Of a DNA stretch of 11,249 nt, positions 1 to 7,398 are shown in pieces (position 1 is the first letter of the stretch; each line of letters begins with the position of its first letter). The translations under genes and the position numbers were made by a program. The stretch spans positions 1 to 11,249 of the forward strand of contig JBKPSC010000510.1 of NCBI GenBank assembly GCA_046734915.1, given 5' to 3'. The notes below the pieces were generated by a model that did no database searches, had not been told where the DNA came from, and worked only from the letters and a program-made list of their open reading frames with translations. The DNA comes from VFZL01 sp046734915 (lineage in GTDB: Bacteria; Acidobacteriota; Vicinamibacteria; Vicinamibacterales; CAVVIG01).

Positions 1-1
1 G

Positions 2-109
2 GAGGAAGTCGGCCTGCCGATGCCGAATTTGTATGCGGACCGGCAGAAGTCGCCGCTGGCCAGATCGGGTCTCGGACTCAGAGGCCAGCTTCCGCGACGA
101 GCCGTTTGA
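2..109 (+). CDS. Possible C-terminal tail of a plus-strand gene cut by the window edge
   Basis: An open frame enters at base 2 and stops at TGA 107-109, giving about 35 residues that begin EEVGLPMPNLYADRQKSPLA. The first 20 or so codons have the G/C-ending third positions expected of a real gene here; the later ones look less coding. If real, it converges on the ceramidase-like gene and overlaps its last codons by 32 bp. I do not recognise the family. It could equally be non-coding downstream sequence, because so short an open frame is common by chance at this GC content. Confidence 0.2.
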   Translation, partial: EEVGLPMPNLYADRQKSPLARSGLGLRGQLPRRAV

Positions 110-1553
110 AGGCGGTGTGCAGAAGTGGCCCGGTCTCCGGACCCGGCGAGCTGATCTCGCCGTAGTGACGCTCTGACGAGCCGTACAACCACGGTGCACG
201 ATCGTCCCACTCGGACTTCGGGATGATGTAGCCGACTTCGTCGTTGGCGAGGCCGAACAGGAACTTGATCCGCCCGGGCATCAGATCGCGGATCGGCGGG
301 ACTTCCTGTGGCGTCACTTCGAAGTCGGCGCCGTCGGGATGGGCGATACCGCCGTTTGCGATCTCCGGGTAGAGCTCGCCAGGAATGCAGGCGATGCTCG
401 CCTCGCCGAGGGTGATGAGCGCGATCTCGCTGCGGATATGGTTCCACCTTGGTTGGCCCCGGTCGATCGTTCCGACAGCCGATGCGAGCCGGAAGAGCGG
501 GTTGTCAAGCGCGAGCTCGATCGTCCGCGCGGTGACGGTGAGCCGTGGCGTCGTCTCGGGCACGGGCTCGGCGGCGAGTGCCTTCAAAATTGTGCTGGCC
601 AGCCGTCTGCCGACCGCCCGCGCTTTCTGGTGCGACGGCGGCTGATAGATCTGCCGGTCAAACGGATCCACGACGCCAGTCTCGGGATTGGTTGTCATCA
701 AGCCGCCGATGGCGCCGTTCACATACACATGGATGCCGCCAAGGCCGGCGACAGGCGGCAGGCTATCGACAGAAATGCCGCGCTCGAGCGCCGTTCGCAG
801 GTACCCGGGAAAGTCGGATGTGATTTCGGTGTTGTCGGCCCAGAGCGTCTCGGGATGGTCGGCCCAATTGATGACGCTGCCGATGGTCGAGCCGTCGGGT
901 CGCGTGAAGTGCATCATGCGGAGTGTTGCGTCGAAGACCTGCGGGTCGCGGCTGTCGGCAACCAGGCCTTCGGGCGCCAGCGGAATCTCGAGCAGCGACA
1001 GTCGCGTGACGCTGAGATCGGCAGCGGCCGCCACCGCGGCGCGAGCCGCGGACTCGATGACGCGCCGGCGGTACGCGGCGTCGACTCCGCTGAATCCGGC
1101 GCGCGGACCCCAGAGCCCCATCAGATCGGGCGTGGAATGGTTGTGGGTCGACGCGACGACCAGGTAATCGAGCGGCGTCGAGTCCGCGACGCGGCGCCTG
1201 ATCGTGACGACATCGTCATGAAAGAGGCCGATGGCGTCGAGGACCACCAGGCCCACGCGGTGCTCGCCATCGTCCACGACCGCCGCCACTGCCCACAGGT
1301 CGTCGTGCACTGCGGTCGCGCGCCGTCCGGTGGCGAATCCGGCCAGCCAGACGGTGCGAGAGAGATCGGGCGTGATGGTCTCTCGCCCGAACCCAACGCG
1401 CAGCGCATCGGAGCGTCCGCCGTCGCGCGGTCGCAAGCGGATGTCGACGGTGTAGCCGCGATTGCGATCGCGAGTGTGCCAGAGGATCCACGTCGTCGCC
1501 ACAGCGGCGACGACCACGAGCACCACGAGCGCGCGATTGATGAAGCGGGGCAT
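78..1553 (-). CDS. Membrane-anchored neutral/alkaline ceramidase-like hydrolase, probable nucleophile missing
   Basis: The protein has 491 aa. Residues 8-26 form one hydrophobic N-terminal segment, either an uncleaved anchor or a signal peptide, so the body should lie outside the membrane. The rest matches the neutral/alkaline non-lysosomal ceramidase N-terminal domain: an early GRETITP motif (56-62), a His-rich THNHSTPD motif (136-143), a NWADHPE motif (229-235), a PGE motif (391-393) and GY (441-442). By recall of the Pseudomonas ceramidase, H137, H233, E393 and Y442 occupy the zinc-ligand positions. The segment that should carry the nucleophilic serine reads NGAIGGLM (279-286), with no serine. 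The family's C-terminal Ig-like domain is also absent. Ceramide hydrolysis is therefore doubtful, although a zinc-binding hydrolase fold is likely. ATG 1551-1553 is the chosen start; its SD is weak and a 7-bp repeat array begins within 6 bases of it. It probably lies downstream of qor on the same transcript. Confidence 0.8.
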   Translation of the reverse strand: MPRFINRALVVLVVVAAVATTWILWHTRDRNRGYTVDIRLRPRDGGRSDALRVGFGRETITPDLSRTVWLAGFATGRRATAVHDDLWAVAAVVDDGEHRVGLVVLDAIGLFHDDVVTIRRRVADSTPLDYLVVASTHNHSTPDLMGLWGPRAGFSGVDAAYRRRVIESAARAAVAAAADLSVTRLSLLEIPLAPEGLVADSRDPQVFDATLRMMHFTRPDGSTIGSVINWADHPETLWADNTEITSDFPGYLRTALERGISVDSLPPVAGLGGIHVYVNGAIGGLMTTNPETGVVDPFDRQIYQPPSHQKARAVGRRLASTILKALAAEPVPETTPRLTVTARTIELALDNPLFRLASAVGTIDRGQPRWNHIRSEIALITLGEASIACIPGELYPEIANGGIAHPDGADFEVTPQEVPPIRDLMPGRIKFLFGLANDEVGYIIPKSEWDDRAPWLYGSSERHYGEISSPGPETGPLLHTAFKRLVAEAGL

Positions 1554-1558
1554 GGACT

Positions 1559-1621
1559 GCCTGAGGTCTTAAGTCTTATGTCTTGAGTCTTAGGCCTGGA
1601 GCCTGGAGCCCAGAGCCTAAG
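1559..1621. repeat. Nine in-register 7-bp units between qor and the ceramidase-like gene
   Basis: Starting at 1559 every 7 bases opens with G and a near copy of one of two units: GTCTTAR (1566-1593, four units) or GCCTGGA and relatives (1559-1565 and 1594-1621, five units). No base is inserted or lost over nine units. The array fills essentially the whole gap. It contains the qor stop codon (TAG on minus, 1617-1619) and ends 6 bases from the ceramidase-like start codon. CTTAGGC (1589-1595) and GCCTAAG (1615-1621) are inverted copies and could form a 7-bp stem. There is no U tract, so a conventional terminator is unlikely. Confidence 0.8.
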
Positions 1622-2588
1622 GGATTTCCACAAGCAACTTGCCGGTGGTCGCCCGGCTCTCGAGCGCCCTGTGCGCCTCGGCAACCTGCGCGAGCGGGTA
1701 CTTGCGATCGATCTTCAGCCGAAGCGAACCATCGGAGACACCACGGAGGACGTCGCGGGCTCGCCACAGCAGCTCTTCTCGGGTCGCCACGTGGTGGGCG
1801 AGGGTTGGACGCGTCAGGAAGAGCGATCCCTTGCTGTTGAGCGTGGCGGGATCGAAGGGTGGAACCGCACCGCTCGACATGCCGAAGAGCACCATCGTCC
1901 CGCGCGGACGCAGGCAGCTGAGGCTCTTATCGAAGGTGGTCTTGCCGACCGAGTCGTACACGACGTCCACGCCGCGTCCGTTGGTGAGCCTCTTCACCTC
2001 GGCCTCGAAGTCCTGTTCGGTGTAGCGAATGATCTCGTCTGCGCCGTTGTCGCGGGCCAGCCTGGCCTTGGCCTCCGTGGACACCGTGCCGAACACGCGT
2101 GCCCCGATTTCCTTGGCCATCTGGACGACCAGGAGCCCGGCGCCGCCCGCCGCCGCGTGCACGAGGCAGGTGTCGCCGGCCTTGAGCGCGAAGCTGGATC
2201 GCGTCAGGTAGTGCGCGGTCATGCCCTGGAGCATGGCGGCGGCCGCCTGCTCGAAGGTAATGCTGTCCGGCAGTTTGACAAGTGATGCCGCCGGCACGAC
2301 CGCGTACTGCGCGTACGACCCGCGCGACATGGCGTAGGCGACCCGATCGCCCACGCTCACTTCCGTCACCTCGGGCCCGATGGCTTCGATGGTGCCGGCG
2401 CCTTCATTGCCGAGCGCGGTTGGCTGTTCGGCCTTGTACGCCCCGGTGCGGAAGTACACGTCGATGAAGTTGACACCGGCGACGGCCAACCGCACCAGGG
2501 CCTGGTTGGGGCCGGGAGCCGGGGTGGGCACCTCTTCGAGTCGCATCGACTCGGGGCCGCCGTGCTGGTGCACGCGAATCGCTTGCAT
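1617..2588 (-). CDS. qor: NADPH:quinone oxidoreductase, zinc-free MDR family
   Basis: The protein has 323 aa, the usual length for bacterial QOR. It belongs to the medium-chain dehydrogenase/reductase superfamily and is expected to reduce quinones or activated alkenes with NADPH in the cytosol. The N-terminal GroES-like domain (about 1-115) carries the family signature around GVNFIDVYFRTGAY (38-51) and GNEGAG (60-65). The Rossmann domain has HAAAGGAG (144-151), the nucleotide-binding loop of QORs. Cysteine ligands for catalytic or structural zinc are absent, as expected. The ATG at 2586-2588 has a perfect GGAGGA SD (minus strand of 2594-2599), five bases away. It is divergent from coxS across 187 bp and upstream of the ceramidase-like gene. 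A role in handling quinone chemistry linked to the cox enzyme is possible but rests only on proximity. Confidence 0.93.
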   Translation of the reverse strand: MQAIRVHQHGGPESMRLEEVPTPAPGPNQALVRLAVAGVNFIDVYFRTGAYKAEQPTALGNEGAGTIEAIGPEVTEVSVGDRVAYAMSRGSYAQYAVVPAASLVKLPDSITFEQAAAAMLQGMTAHYLTRSSFALKAGDTCLVHAAAGGAGLLVVQMAKEIGARVFGTVSTEAKARLARDNGADEIIRYTEQDFEAEVKRLTNGRGVDVVYDSVGKTTFDKSLSCLRPRGTMVLFGMSSGAVPPFDPATLNSKGSLFLTRPTLAHHVATREELLWRARDVLRGVSDGSLRLKIDRKYPLAQVAEAHRALESRATTGKLLVEIP

Positions 2589-2593
2589 CTGAG

Positions 2594-2609
2594 TCCTCCG
2601 GTCGGAGAA
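2594..2609 (-). promoter_or_regulatory. Hairpin that could mask the qor ribosome binding site
   Basis: In the qor leader RNA, UUCUCC (complement of 2604-2609) can pair with the whole SD sequence GGAGGA (complement of 2594-2599). The stem is 6 bp, including one U-G pair, around a four-base GACC loop. The SD lies five bases before the qor ATG, so the fold would limit initiation. Pairing is read directly from the sequence; stability and function are untested, and pyrimidine-rich partners of an SD do arise by chance. Confidence 0.35.
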
Positions 2610-2618
2610 ACGAGACCT

Positions 2619-2658
2619 GAACGGTCAATGTTAGCGTCATCGTCGTTCCGAACGGTCA
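2619..2658. promoter_or_regulatory. Direct repeat GAACGGTCA x2, candidate operator between qor and coxS
   Basis: The nine bases GAACGGTCA occur at 2619-2627 and again at 2650-2658, 31 bp apart start to start, about three helical turns. The first copy with its flanking T (TGAACGGTCA) is partly palindromic (TGA..CG..TCA). The pair sits in the only unique, non-repeat control region of the window, upstream of both qor and the cox operon, so one dimeric regulator bound to the same DNA face could act on both. No regulator gene lies nearby. The rest of 2589-2775 shows no convincing -35/-10 pair; TATGCT at 2702-2707 is the best -10-like match for coxS. Confidence 0.4.
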
Positions 2659-2775
2659 GCCGGCCAAGATCTGGTGCTGGCGCGCAACGCACGGCCTCAG
2701 GTATGCTGGCGCTCCCTCACGGAGAGGCGTGCGCCGCGCCTCGTGTTTCGGTCGGTTCGCACCTGGAGGTGGACC

Positions 2776-3261
2776 GTGTCCGTCCGCATCGGCATTACCG
2801 TCAACGGCCGTCGGTTCGACCGCGAGGTGGAACCGCGCGTGCTCCTCGTTCATTTTCTCCGCGACCTCGGTGGTATGACCGGCACCAAGGTCGGCTGCGA
2901 CACGAGTCAGTGCGGTGCGTGCACCGTGCTCATCGACGGCGTCGCCGCCAAGGCCTGCACGTGTCTGGCGGTGCAGGCCGACGGCGCAGACGTGACGACC
3001 ATCGAGGGGCTCGCCCCTCCCGGCGGGCTCCATCCTCTTCAGGAAGCGTTCTGGAACAAGCACGGGCTGCAGTGCGGTTTCTGCTCGCCAGGGATGATCC
3101 TGGCGGCGCACGAGCTCCTGCGAACGAATCCCACTCCCTCGGATGCCGAGATCCGCCATGGGCTGGCCGGCAACATGTGCCGCTGCACCGGTTATCAGAA
3201 CATCGTCCGGGCGGTTCGTGAAGCCGCCGACATGGGCGCATCGACTCGGAGGACCGCATGA
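2776..3261 (+). CDS. coxS: CO-dehydrogenase-type small subunit, two [2Fe-2S] clusters
   Basis: The protein has 161 aa and is the iron-sulfur subunit of a molybdenum hydroxylase, passing electrons from the Mo site in CoxL to FAD in CoxM. The N-terminal plant-ferredoxin domain has C41, C46, C49 and C61 (CX4CX2CX11C). The C-terminal helical domain has C100, C103, C135 and C137 (CX2C...CXC), with the family QCGFCSPG and MCRCTGY sequences. Start: GTG 2776 is preceded by GGAGGT (2765-2770) with five bases of spacing, and the protein then begins like homologues (MSVRIGITVNG). The frame stays open further upstream to 2674, but that extension is Arg-rich and has no family match. This is the first gene of the operon; its stop overlaps the coxL start as ATGA. 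Confidence 0.95.
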   Translation: MSVRIGITVNGRRFDREVEPRVLLVHFLRDLGGMTGTKVGCDTSQCGACTVLIDGVAAKACTCLAVQADGADVTTIEGLAPPGGLHPLQEAFWNKHGLQCGFCSPGMILAAHELLRTNPTPSDAEIRHGLAGNMCRCTGYQNIVRAVREAADMGASTRRTA

Positions 3262-5597
3262 GCACCAGGATCTTCGGCTCGGGTATCAGGCGCCGGGAAG
3301 ACCCGCGGCTCATCACCGGTGCGGCGACTTACACCGATGATCTGGTCGTGCCTGACATGCTGTACGCGGCGATGCTGCGCAGCCCGCACGCACACGCGCG
3401 CATCACGCGCATCGATACGAGCGCCGCCCGCAAGGCGTCGGGAGTGGCGGCTGTCTACACCGGCGCGGATATCGATACCTTACAGCCCTCACCGTGCGCG
3501 TGGCTGGTGCCCAACGCCAATCTCAAGATTGCCAAGTACTCGTGCATCGCTCGCGACGTCGTCCGCTACGTCGGCGACATCGTCGCGGTCGTCGTTGCCG
3601 AAAGCGTCGCACAAGCCTACGATGCGATCGATCTCATCAATGTGGACTACGAGCCGTTGCCTTGCGTGCTGGATCCACAGAAGGCGGTGGCGCCGGGAGC
3701 GCCGCGACTTCACGACGAGATCGAAGGCAACGTCGCGTTTCATTGGACGGTGGCCGGCGGAGACGTCGACGCCGCGTTTGCCGCTGCCGAACTCGTCGTC
3801 ACCGAGCGCATCCATCAACAGCGGCTCATTCCGACGGCGATGGAACCGCGTTCTGCGTTGGCAAAGTGGGCCGGCGCATCGGGCGAGCTCACTCTCTGGA
3901 ATACGACGCAGAACCCGCACATCTTGCGCTTCCTCACGTCGGTCGTGACTGGAATTCCCGAAGACAAGCTGCGCGTGATCGCACCCGAAGTGGGCGGCGG
4001 ATTCGGCTCCAAGATTGCCGCCTACCCGGCTGACTTCCTGACGGTGTTCTGCTCGCGTGAACTGAATCGACCGGTGAAGTGGACCGAGACGCGAAGCGAG
4101 AACTACCAGGCGACGACTCACGGGCGTGATCACATTCAGGAAATCGAAGTCGCTGCACGCAAGGACGGCAAAATCCTCGGCCTGCGGGCCACGTCGTGGT
4201 CGGCGATGGGCGCCTACCTGTCGACCGCCGCGCCGGGTATTCCCACCATCCTTCACGGTCTGATGCTGTCCGGCCCCTACGATATTCCGGCGCTCAAAGA
4301 GGATGTGTACGGCGTCTACACGAATGCGACACCGGTCGAAGCGTACCGCGGTGCCGGACGCCCTGAAGCCACGTTCATCATCGAGCGAATGATGGACAAG
4401 GTGGCCAAGACGCTCGGCCTCGATCCGGTGGCCGTGCGGCACAAGAACTTCATCCCCAAATTCGACAACGGTCACGCCGTCATCACCGGCCTGACCTACG
4501 ACAGCGGCGACTACCCCGGGATCCTGAACAAGCTCGCTGACCACGTGCAATACGACGATTTGCGCCGGCATCAGAAGGACGCTCGCGCTCAGGGAAAGGT
4601 CGTCGGAATCGGCGTGGGGACGTACGTCGAGATTTGCGGGCTCGGGCCGTCGCAAGTCGCCGGGGCGGTTGGATTCCAGGGCGGTCTCTGGGAGAGCGCA
4701 ATCGTCCGCGTGCACCCGACCGGGAAGGTGAACGTCTATATCGGTGCTTCGCCGCACGGTCAGGGCGAGGAAACGACGTTCGCCCAGCTCGTGGCCAATG
4801 AAATCGGCGTGGGCGTCGACGATGTCAAGGTGATTCACGGCGATACCGAGGCGACGCCGATGGGGTGGGGCACTTACGGCAGTCGGACGACAGCCGTCGG
4901 CGGCGCGGCGCTGATTCTGGCGGCGCGCAAGGTCAAGGAAAAGGCCAAGCTCGTCGCCGCGCACCTACTCGAGGCGGCCGTCGAAGACATGGACTACTCC
5001 GACGGCCGCTTCTTCGTGAAAGGCTCTCCAGATAGGGGGAAGACGATCCAGGAGATCGCGCTCATGGCGAACGTCTCGTGGAACATGCCGCCGGGCGTCG
5101 AAGCAGGGCTCGAGGCGTCGATGTTCTACGACCCGCCCAACTTCACCTATCCGTTCGGCGCCCATCTGGCGATGGTTGAAATCGATCCGGAGACCGGCCG
5201 CGTCGACCTCAAGCGCTACGTCGCCATCGATGACTGCGGCCCGCAGATCAATCCGGTGATTGTCGAGGGACAGGTTCACGGCGGCGTCGTACAAGGCTTC
5301 GGCCAGGCGCTCTGGGAAGAAGCCGTGTACGACGACAACGGGCAGCTGCTCACCGGCTCGATGCTCGATTACGCAATTCCCCGGGCCGATGTCTTACCGG
5401 AGATCGAAGTGCTGTCCACGGTGACACCATCACCGCATCATCCGCTCGGCCTGAAAGGCATTGGCGAGGCCGGTACGATCGCTTCGACAGTCACCGTTTA
5501 CAACGCTGTCCTCGACGCGTTGGCGCCGTTCGGTGTCGAGACGATTCAGATGCCTATGACGCCCGAGCGCGTGTGGCGCGCCATGCAGAGGAGCTGA
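3258..5597 (+). CDS. coxL: CO-dehydrogenase-type large subunit, form II, molybdenum cofactor protein
   Basis: The protein has 779 aa, full length for the catalytic subunit of the xanthine oxidase family, which binds molybdopterin cytosine dinucleotide. It begins RIFGSGIRRREDPRLITG, typical for CoxL. Cofactor-site sequences are VGGGFGSK (245-252) and GQGEET (501-506), and the catalytic glutamate is E737 in GIGEAG. The active-site loop reads AYRGAGR (362-368), the form II signature. Form I enzymes proven to oxidise CO have AYRCSFR, whose cysteine holds the copper. Copper binding by that cysteine is therefore impossible here, and the true substrate may be CO only weakly, or another small aldehyde or heterocycle. 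The start ATG has GGAGGA at 3248-3253 and overlaps the coxS stop by 4 bp. coxM follows after one base. Confidence 0.95.
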   Translation: MSTRIFGSGIRRREDPRLITGAATYTDDLVVPDMLYAAMLRSPHAHARITRIDTSAARKASGVAAVYTGADIDTLQPSPCAWLVPNANLKIAKYSCIARDVVRYVGDIVAVVVAESVAQAYDAIDLINVDYEPLPCVLDPQKAVAPGAPRLHDEIEGNVAFHWTVAGGDVDAAFAAAELVVTERIHQQRLIPTAMEPRSALAKWAGASGELTLWNTTQNPHILRFLTSVVTGIPEDKLRVIAPEVGGGFGSKIAAYPADFLTVFCSRELNRPVKWTETRSENYQATTHGRDHIQEIEVAARKDGKILGLRATSWSAMGAYLSTAAPGIPTILHGLMLSGPYDIPALKEDVYGVYTNATPVEAYRGAGRPEATFIIERMMDKVAKTLGLDPVAVRHKNFIPKFDNGHAVITGLTYDSGDYPGILNKLADHVQYDDLRRHQKDARAQGKVVGIGVGTYVEICGLGPSQVAGAVGFQGGLWESAIVRVHPTGKVNVYIGASPHGQGEETTFAQLVANEIGVGVDDVKVIHGDTEATPMGWGTYGSRTTAVGGAALILAARKVKEKAKLVAAHLLEAAVEDMDYSDGRFFVKGSPDRGKTIQEIALMANVSWNMPPGVEAGLEASMFYDPPNFTYPFGAHLAMVEIDPETGRVDLKRYVAIDDCGPQINPVIVEGQVHGGVVQGFGQALWEEAVYDDNGQLLTGSMLDYAIPRADVLPEIEVLSTVTPSPHHPLGLKGIGEAGTIASTVTVYNAVLDALAPFGVETIQMPMTPERVWRAMQRS

Positions 5598-5598
5598 C

Positions 5599-6465
5599 AT
5601 GTATCCGTCTTCCTTCGACTACAAGCGGGCGGTGTCGGTGGCGGAAGCGGCTGCGCTGCTCCAATCGAATCCGGGCGCAAAGCTGCTGGCGGGCGGTCAC
5701 AGTCTGATTCCGCTGCTCAAGCTCCGGCTCGCGGCGCCGTCGATGCTCATCGACATCGGACGCATCGGGGAGCTGCGCGGCATTACCTCGTCGGCTGGGG
5801 TGTTGCGAATCGGCGCGCTCACGACCCACGCCGAGCTGGCTGCCTCGCCCGTGGTACGAGATCAGGCGGCGGCGCTTGCCGAGGCCGCCGGCGACGTCGG
5901 CGATCCGGCCGTCCGCAACCGCGGCACCATCGGCGGCAACGTCGCGCATGCCGATCCCGCCTCGGACCTGCCGGCAGTGCTGACCGCTCTCGATGCCCGC
6001 TTCGTGGTGACGGGACCGGCCGGCAACCGGACCGTGCCGGCGGCGTCATTCTTTCAAGGCCTGATGGCGACCGCAGTCGGCGAGCACGACATTCTCACGG
6101 CGATCGAGATTCCCGCCAGGACCGCCGGACAGGGCAGCGCCTACGCCAAGTTCGAGCATCCGGCGTCTCGCTACGCGGTGATCGGTGCCGCGGCGGTCGT
6201 GACGGTGAGCAATGGCACGTGCACCGCCGCTGCCGTCGCACTGTGCGGACTGGTGCCCAGGCCGCAGCGGGCGCCGACGGTGGAGAAAGCGCTCACCGGG
6301 AAGTCGCCGACGGCCGAGGCAATTGCCGCCGCGGCTACCGGCGTCGGTGCGGATCTTGGCGCCGACATCATCGGCGACGTCTACGCCTCGGCCGAGTACC
6401 GCAAGGCGGTGGCCCCGGTGTATGTCAAGCGCGCGCTGATCGCCGCGTGCGGCCGCGCCCGCTGA
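5599..6465 (+). CDS. coxM: CO-dehydrogenase-type medium subunit, FAD-binding
   Basis: The protein has 288 aa, normal for CoxM. It is the flavoprotein of the complex, taking electrons from CoxS and giving them to an acceptor, usually quinone. FAD-binding motifs are AGGHS (31-35) and TIGGN (110-114), the second followed by the expected AHADPASDLP stretch (116-125). A later SRYAVIG motif and the C-terminal CO_deh_flav_C-type domain complete the family architecture. The start ATG has GAGGAG at 5588-5593 inside the end of coxL and lies one base after its stop, so translation is coupled. Placement after coxL gives the order S-L-M, the arrangement of form II clusters; form I clusters are M-S-L. Confidence 0.95.
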   Translation: MYPSSFDYKRAVSVAEAAALLQSNPGAKLLAGGHSLIPLLKLRLAAPSMLIDIGRIGELRGITSSAGVLRIGALTTHAELAASPVVRDQAAALAEAAGDVGDPAVRNRGTIGGNVAHADPASDLPAVLTALDARFVVTGPAGNRTVPAASFFQGLMATAVGEHDILTAIEIPARTAGQGSAYAKFEHPASRYAVIGAAAVVTVSNGTCTAAAVALCGLVPRPQRAPTVEKALTGKSPTAEAIAAAATGVGADLGADIIGDVYASAEYRKAVAPVYVKRALIAACGRAR

Positions 6466-6468
6466 CGC

Positions 6469-7398
6469 GTGGCCGAGGACGCCCTCACGGTGCTGCCGGC
6501 CGACATCCAGTCGATTGACAGCCTGCAAGCGCTGCTCGAACGACACCACTACGTCGCCGATCGAGATCTGGCGACGGCTGTGTACCTGGCGCTGAAGCTG
6601 CAGCGCCCGCTGCTCCTCGAAGGCGAAGCCGGCGTCGGCAAGACCGAAGTCGCGCGTGTGCTGTCGTCCGCCCTGAGCGCGCCGCTCGTCCGTCTGCAGT
6701 GCTACGAAGGTCTCGACATCACGCACGCCGTCTACGAGTGGAACTACGCCAGGCAGCTGCTCGAAATCCGGCTGCGTGAAGCGGCTGGCGGCATCGATCG
6801 CGACGGCACCGCCCGGGATCTCTTCGGCGAGACGTTCCTCATCAAGCGTCCGATCCTGCAGGCGCTGTCGTCGACCGGCCAGACCGCTCCGGTTCTGCTT
6901 ATCGACGAGCTCGATCGCGCCGATGACGAGTTCGAGGGGTTTCTGCTGGAGGTCCTGGCCGACTATCAGGTGACCGTGCCCGAGCTCGGCACGATCAAGG
7001 CCACCGTGCCGCCAGTGGTGATCATTACGTCGAACCGCACGCGCGACCTGCACGACGCGCTCAAGCGGCGGTGCCTGTACTGTTGGATCGACTATCCGGA
7101 CTACGAGAAGGAACTGCGGATTGTCATGCGCAAAGTGCCGGGGGCCTCGGCGCGCCTGGCGACGCAGGTGACGTCGTTCGTGCAGGAGCTGCGATCCGTC
7201 GAGCTCTACAAGGCGGCGGGTGTCTCGGAAACGCTCGATTGGATGGCCGCGCTGGTCGCGATGGATCAGACCGAGCTGGACGTCGAAACGATCGACCGGA
7301 CGCTCGGCGTGCTGCTCAAGAATCAGGAGGACCTGCGCACCGTCCGCGGCGCGCGCGCGACCGACTTGCTGGTCCGCTCGCAGATGCGGCGCTCGTGA
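6469..7398 (+). CDS. coxD: MoxR-type AAA+ ATPase, CoxD-like maturation chaperone
   Basis: The protein has 309 aa. Walker A is GEAGVGKT (52-59), Walker B is VLLIDE (142-147), sensor 1 lies in ITSNRTRD (186-193), and an LKRRC sequence shortly after holds a candidate arginine finger. CoxD of Oligotropha is an AAA+ ATPase needed to mature the Mo-Cu site of CO dehydrogenase; MoxR proteins generally work with a VWA partner, here coxE. The GTG start at 6469 lies three bases after the coxM stop. There is no SD in front of it, so initiation probably depends on coupling. The following gene overlaps its stop by GTGA. In a form II context lacking the copper-binding cysteine, its job may be limited to sulfuration or assembly of the Mo site. 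Confidence 0.92.
   Translation: MAEDALTVLPADIQSIDSLQALLERHHYVADRDLATAVYLALKLQRPLLLEGEAGVGKTEVARVLSSALSAPLVRLQCYEGLDITHAVYEWNYARQLLEIRLREAAGGIDRDGTARDLFGETFLIKRPILQALSSTGQTAPVLLIDELDRADDEFEGFLLEVLADYQVTVPELGTIKATVPPVVIITSNRTRDLHDALKRRCLYCWIDYPDYEKELRIVMRKVPGASARLATQVTSFVQELRSVELYKAAGVSETLDWMAALVAMDQTELDVETIDRTLGVLLKNQEDLRTVRGARATDLLVRSQMRRS

Noticed and set aside
339..1586. Long plus-strand open frame (415 codons) opposite the ceramidase-like gene
   Set aside because: Arg-rich composition with no recognisable domain, and fully antisense to a gene with clear family motifs; long antisense frames are expected at this GC content.
1589..1621. Rho-independent terminator after qor
   Set aside because: The 7-bp stem is only part of the heptamer array, overlaps the stop codon and lacks a U tract.
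2674..2775. N-terminal extension of coxS to an upstream start
   Set aside because: GTG 2776 has an ideal GGAGGT site and gives the family-typical N-terminus; the extension is not protein-like.
3489..4964. 491-codon minus-strand open frame inside coxL
   Set aside because: Antisense shadow of a full-length, motif-complete coxL; the product has no family features.
3258..5597. Form I (proven CO-oxidising) CO dehydrogenase
   Set aside because: The active-site loop is AYRGAGR rather than AYRCSFR and the gene order is S-L-M, both pointing to form II.
6046..7053. 335-codon minus-strand open frame across coxM and coxD
   Set aside because: Antisense to two confirmed genes and crosses their junction; no start signal or domain.
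7071..7394. N-terminal extension of coxE into coxD
   Set aside because: It would lie entirely in another frame of coxD; GTG 7395 overlaps the coxD stop by four bases, as at other operon junctions, and matches the homologue start.
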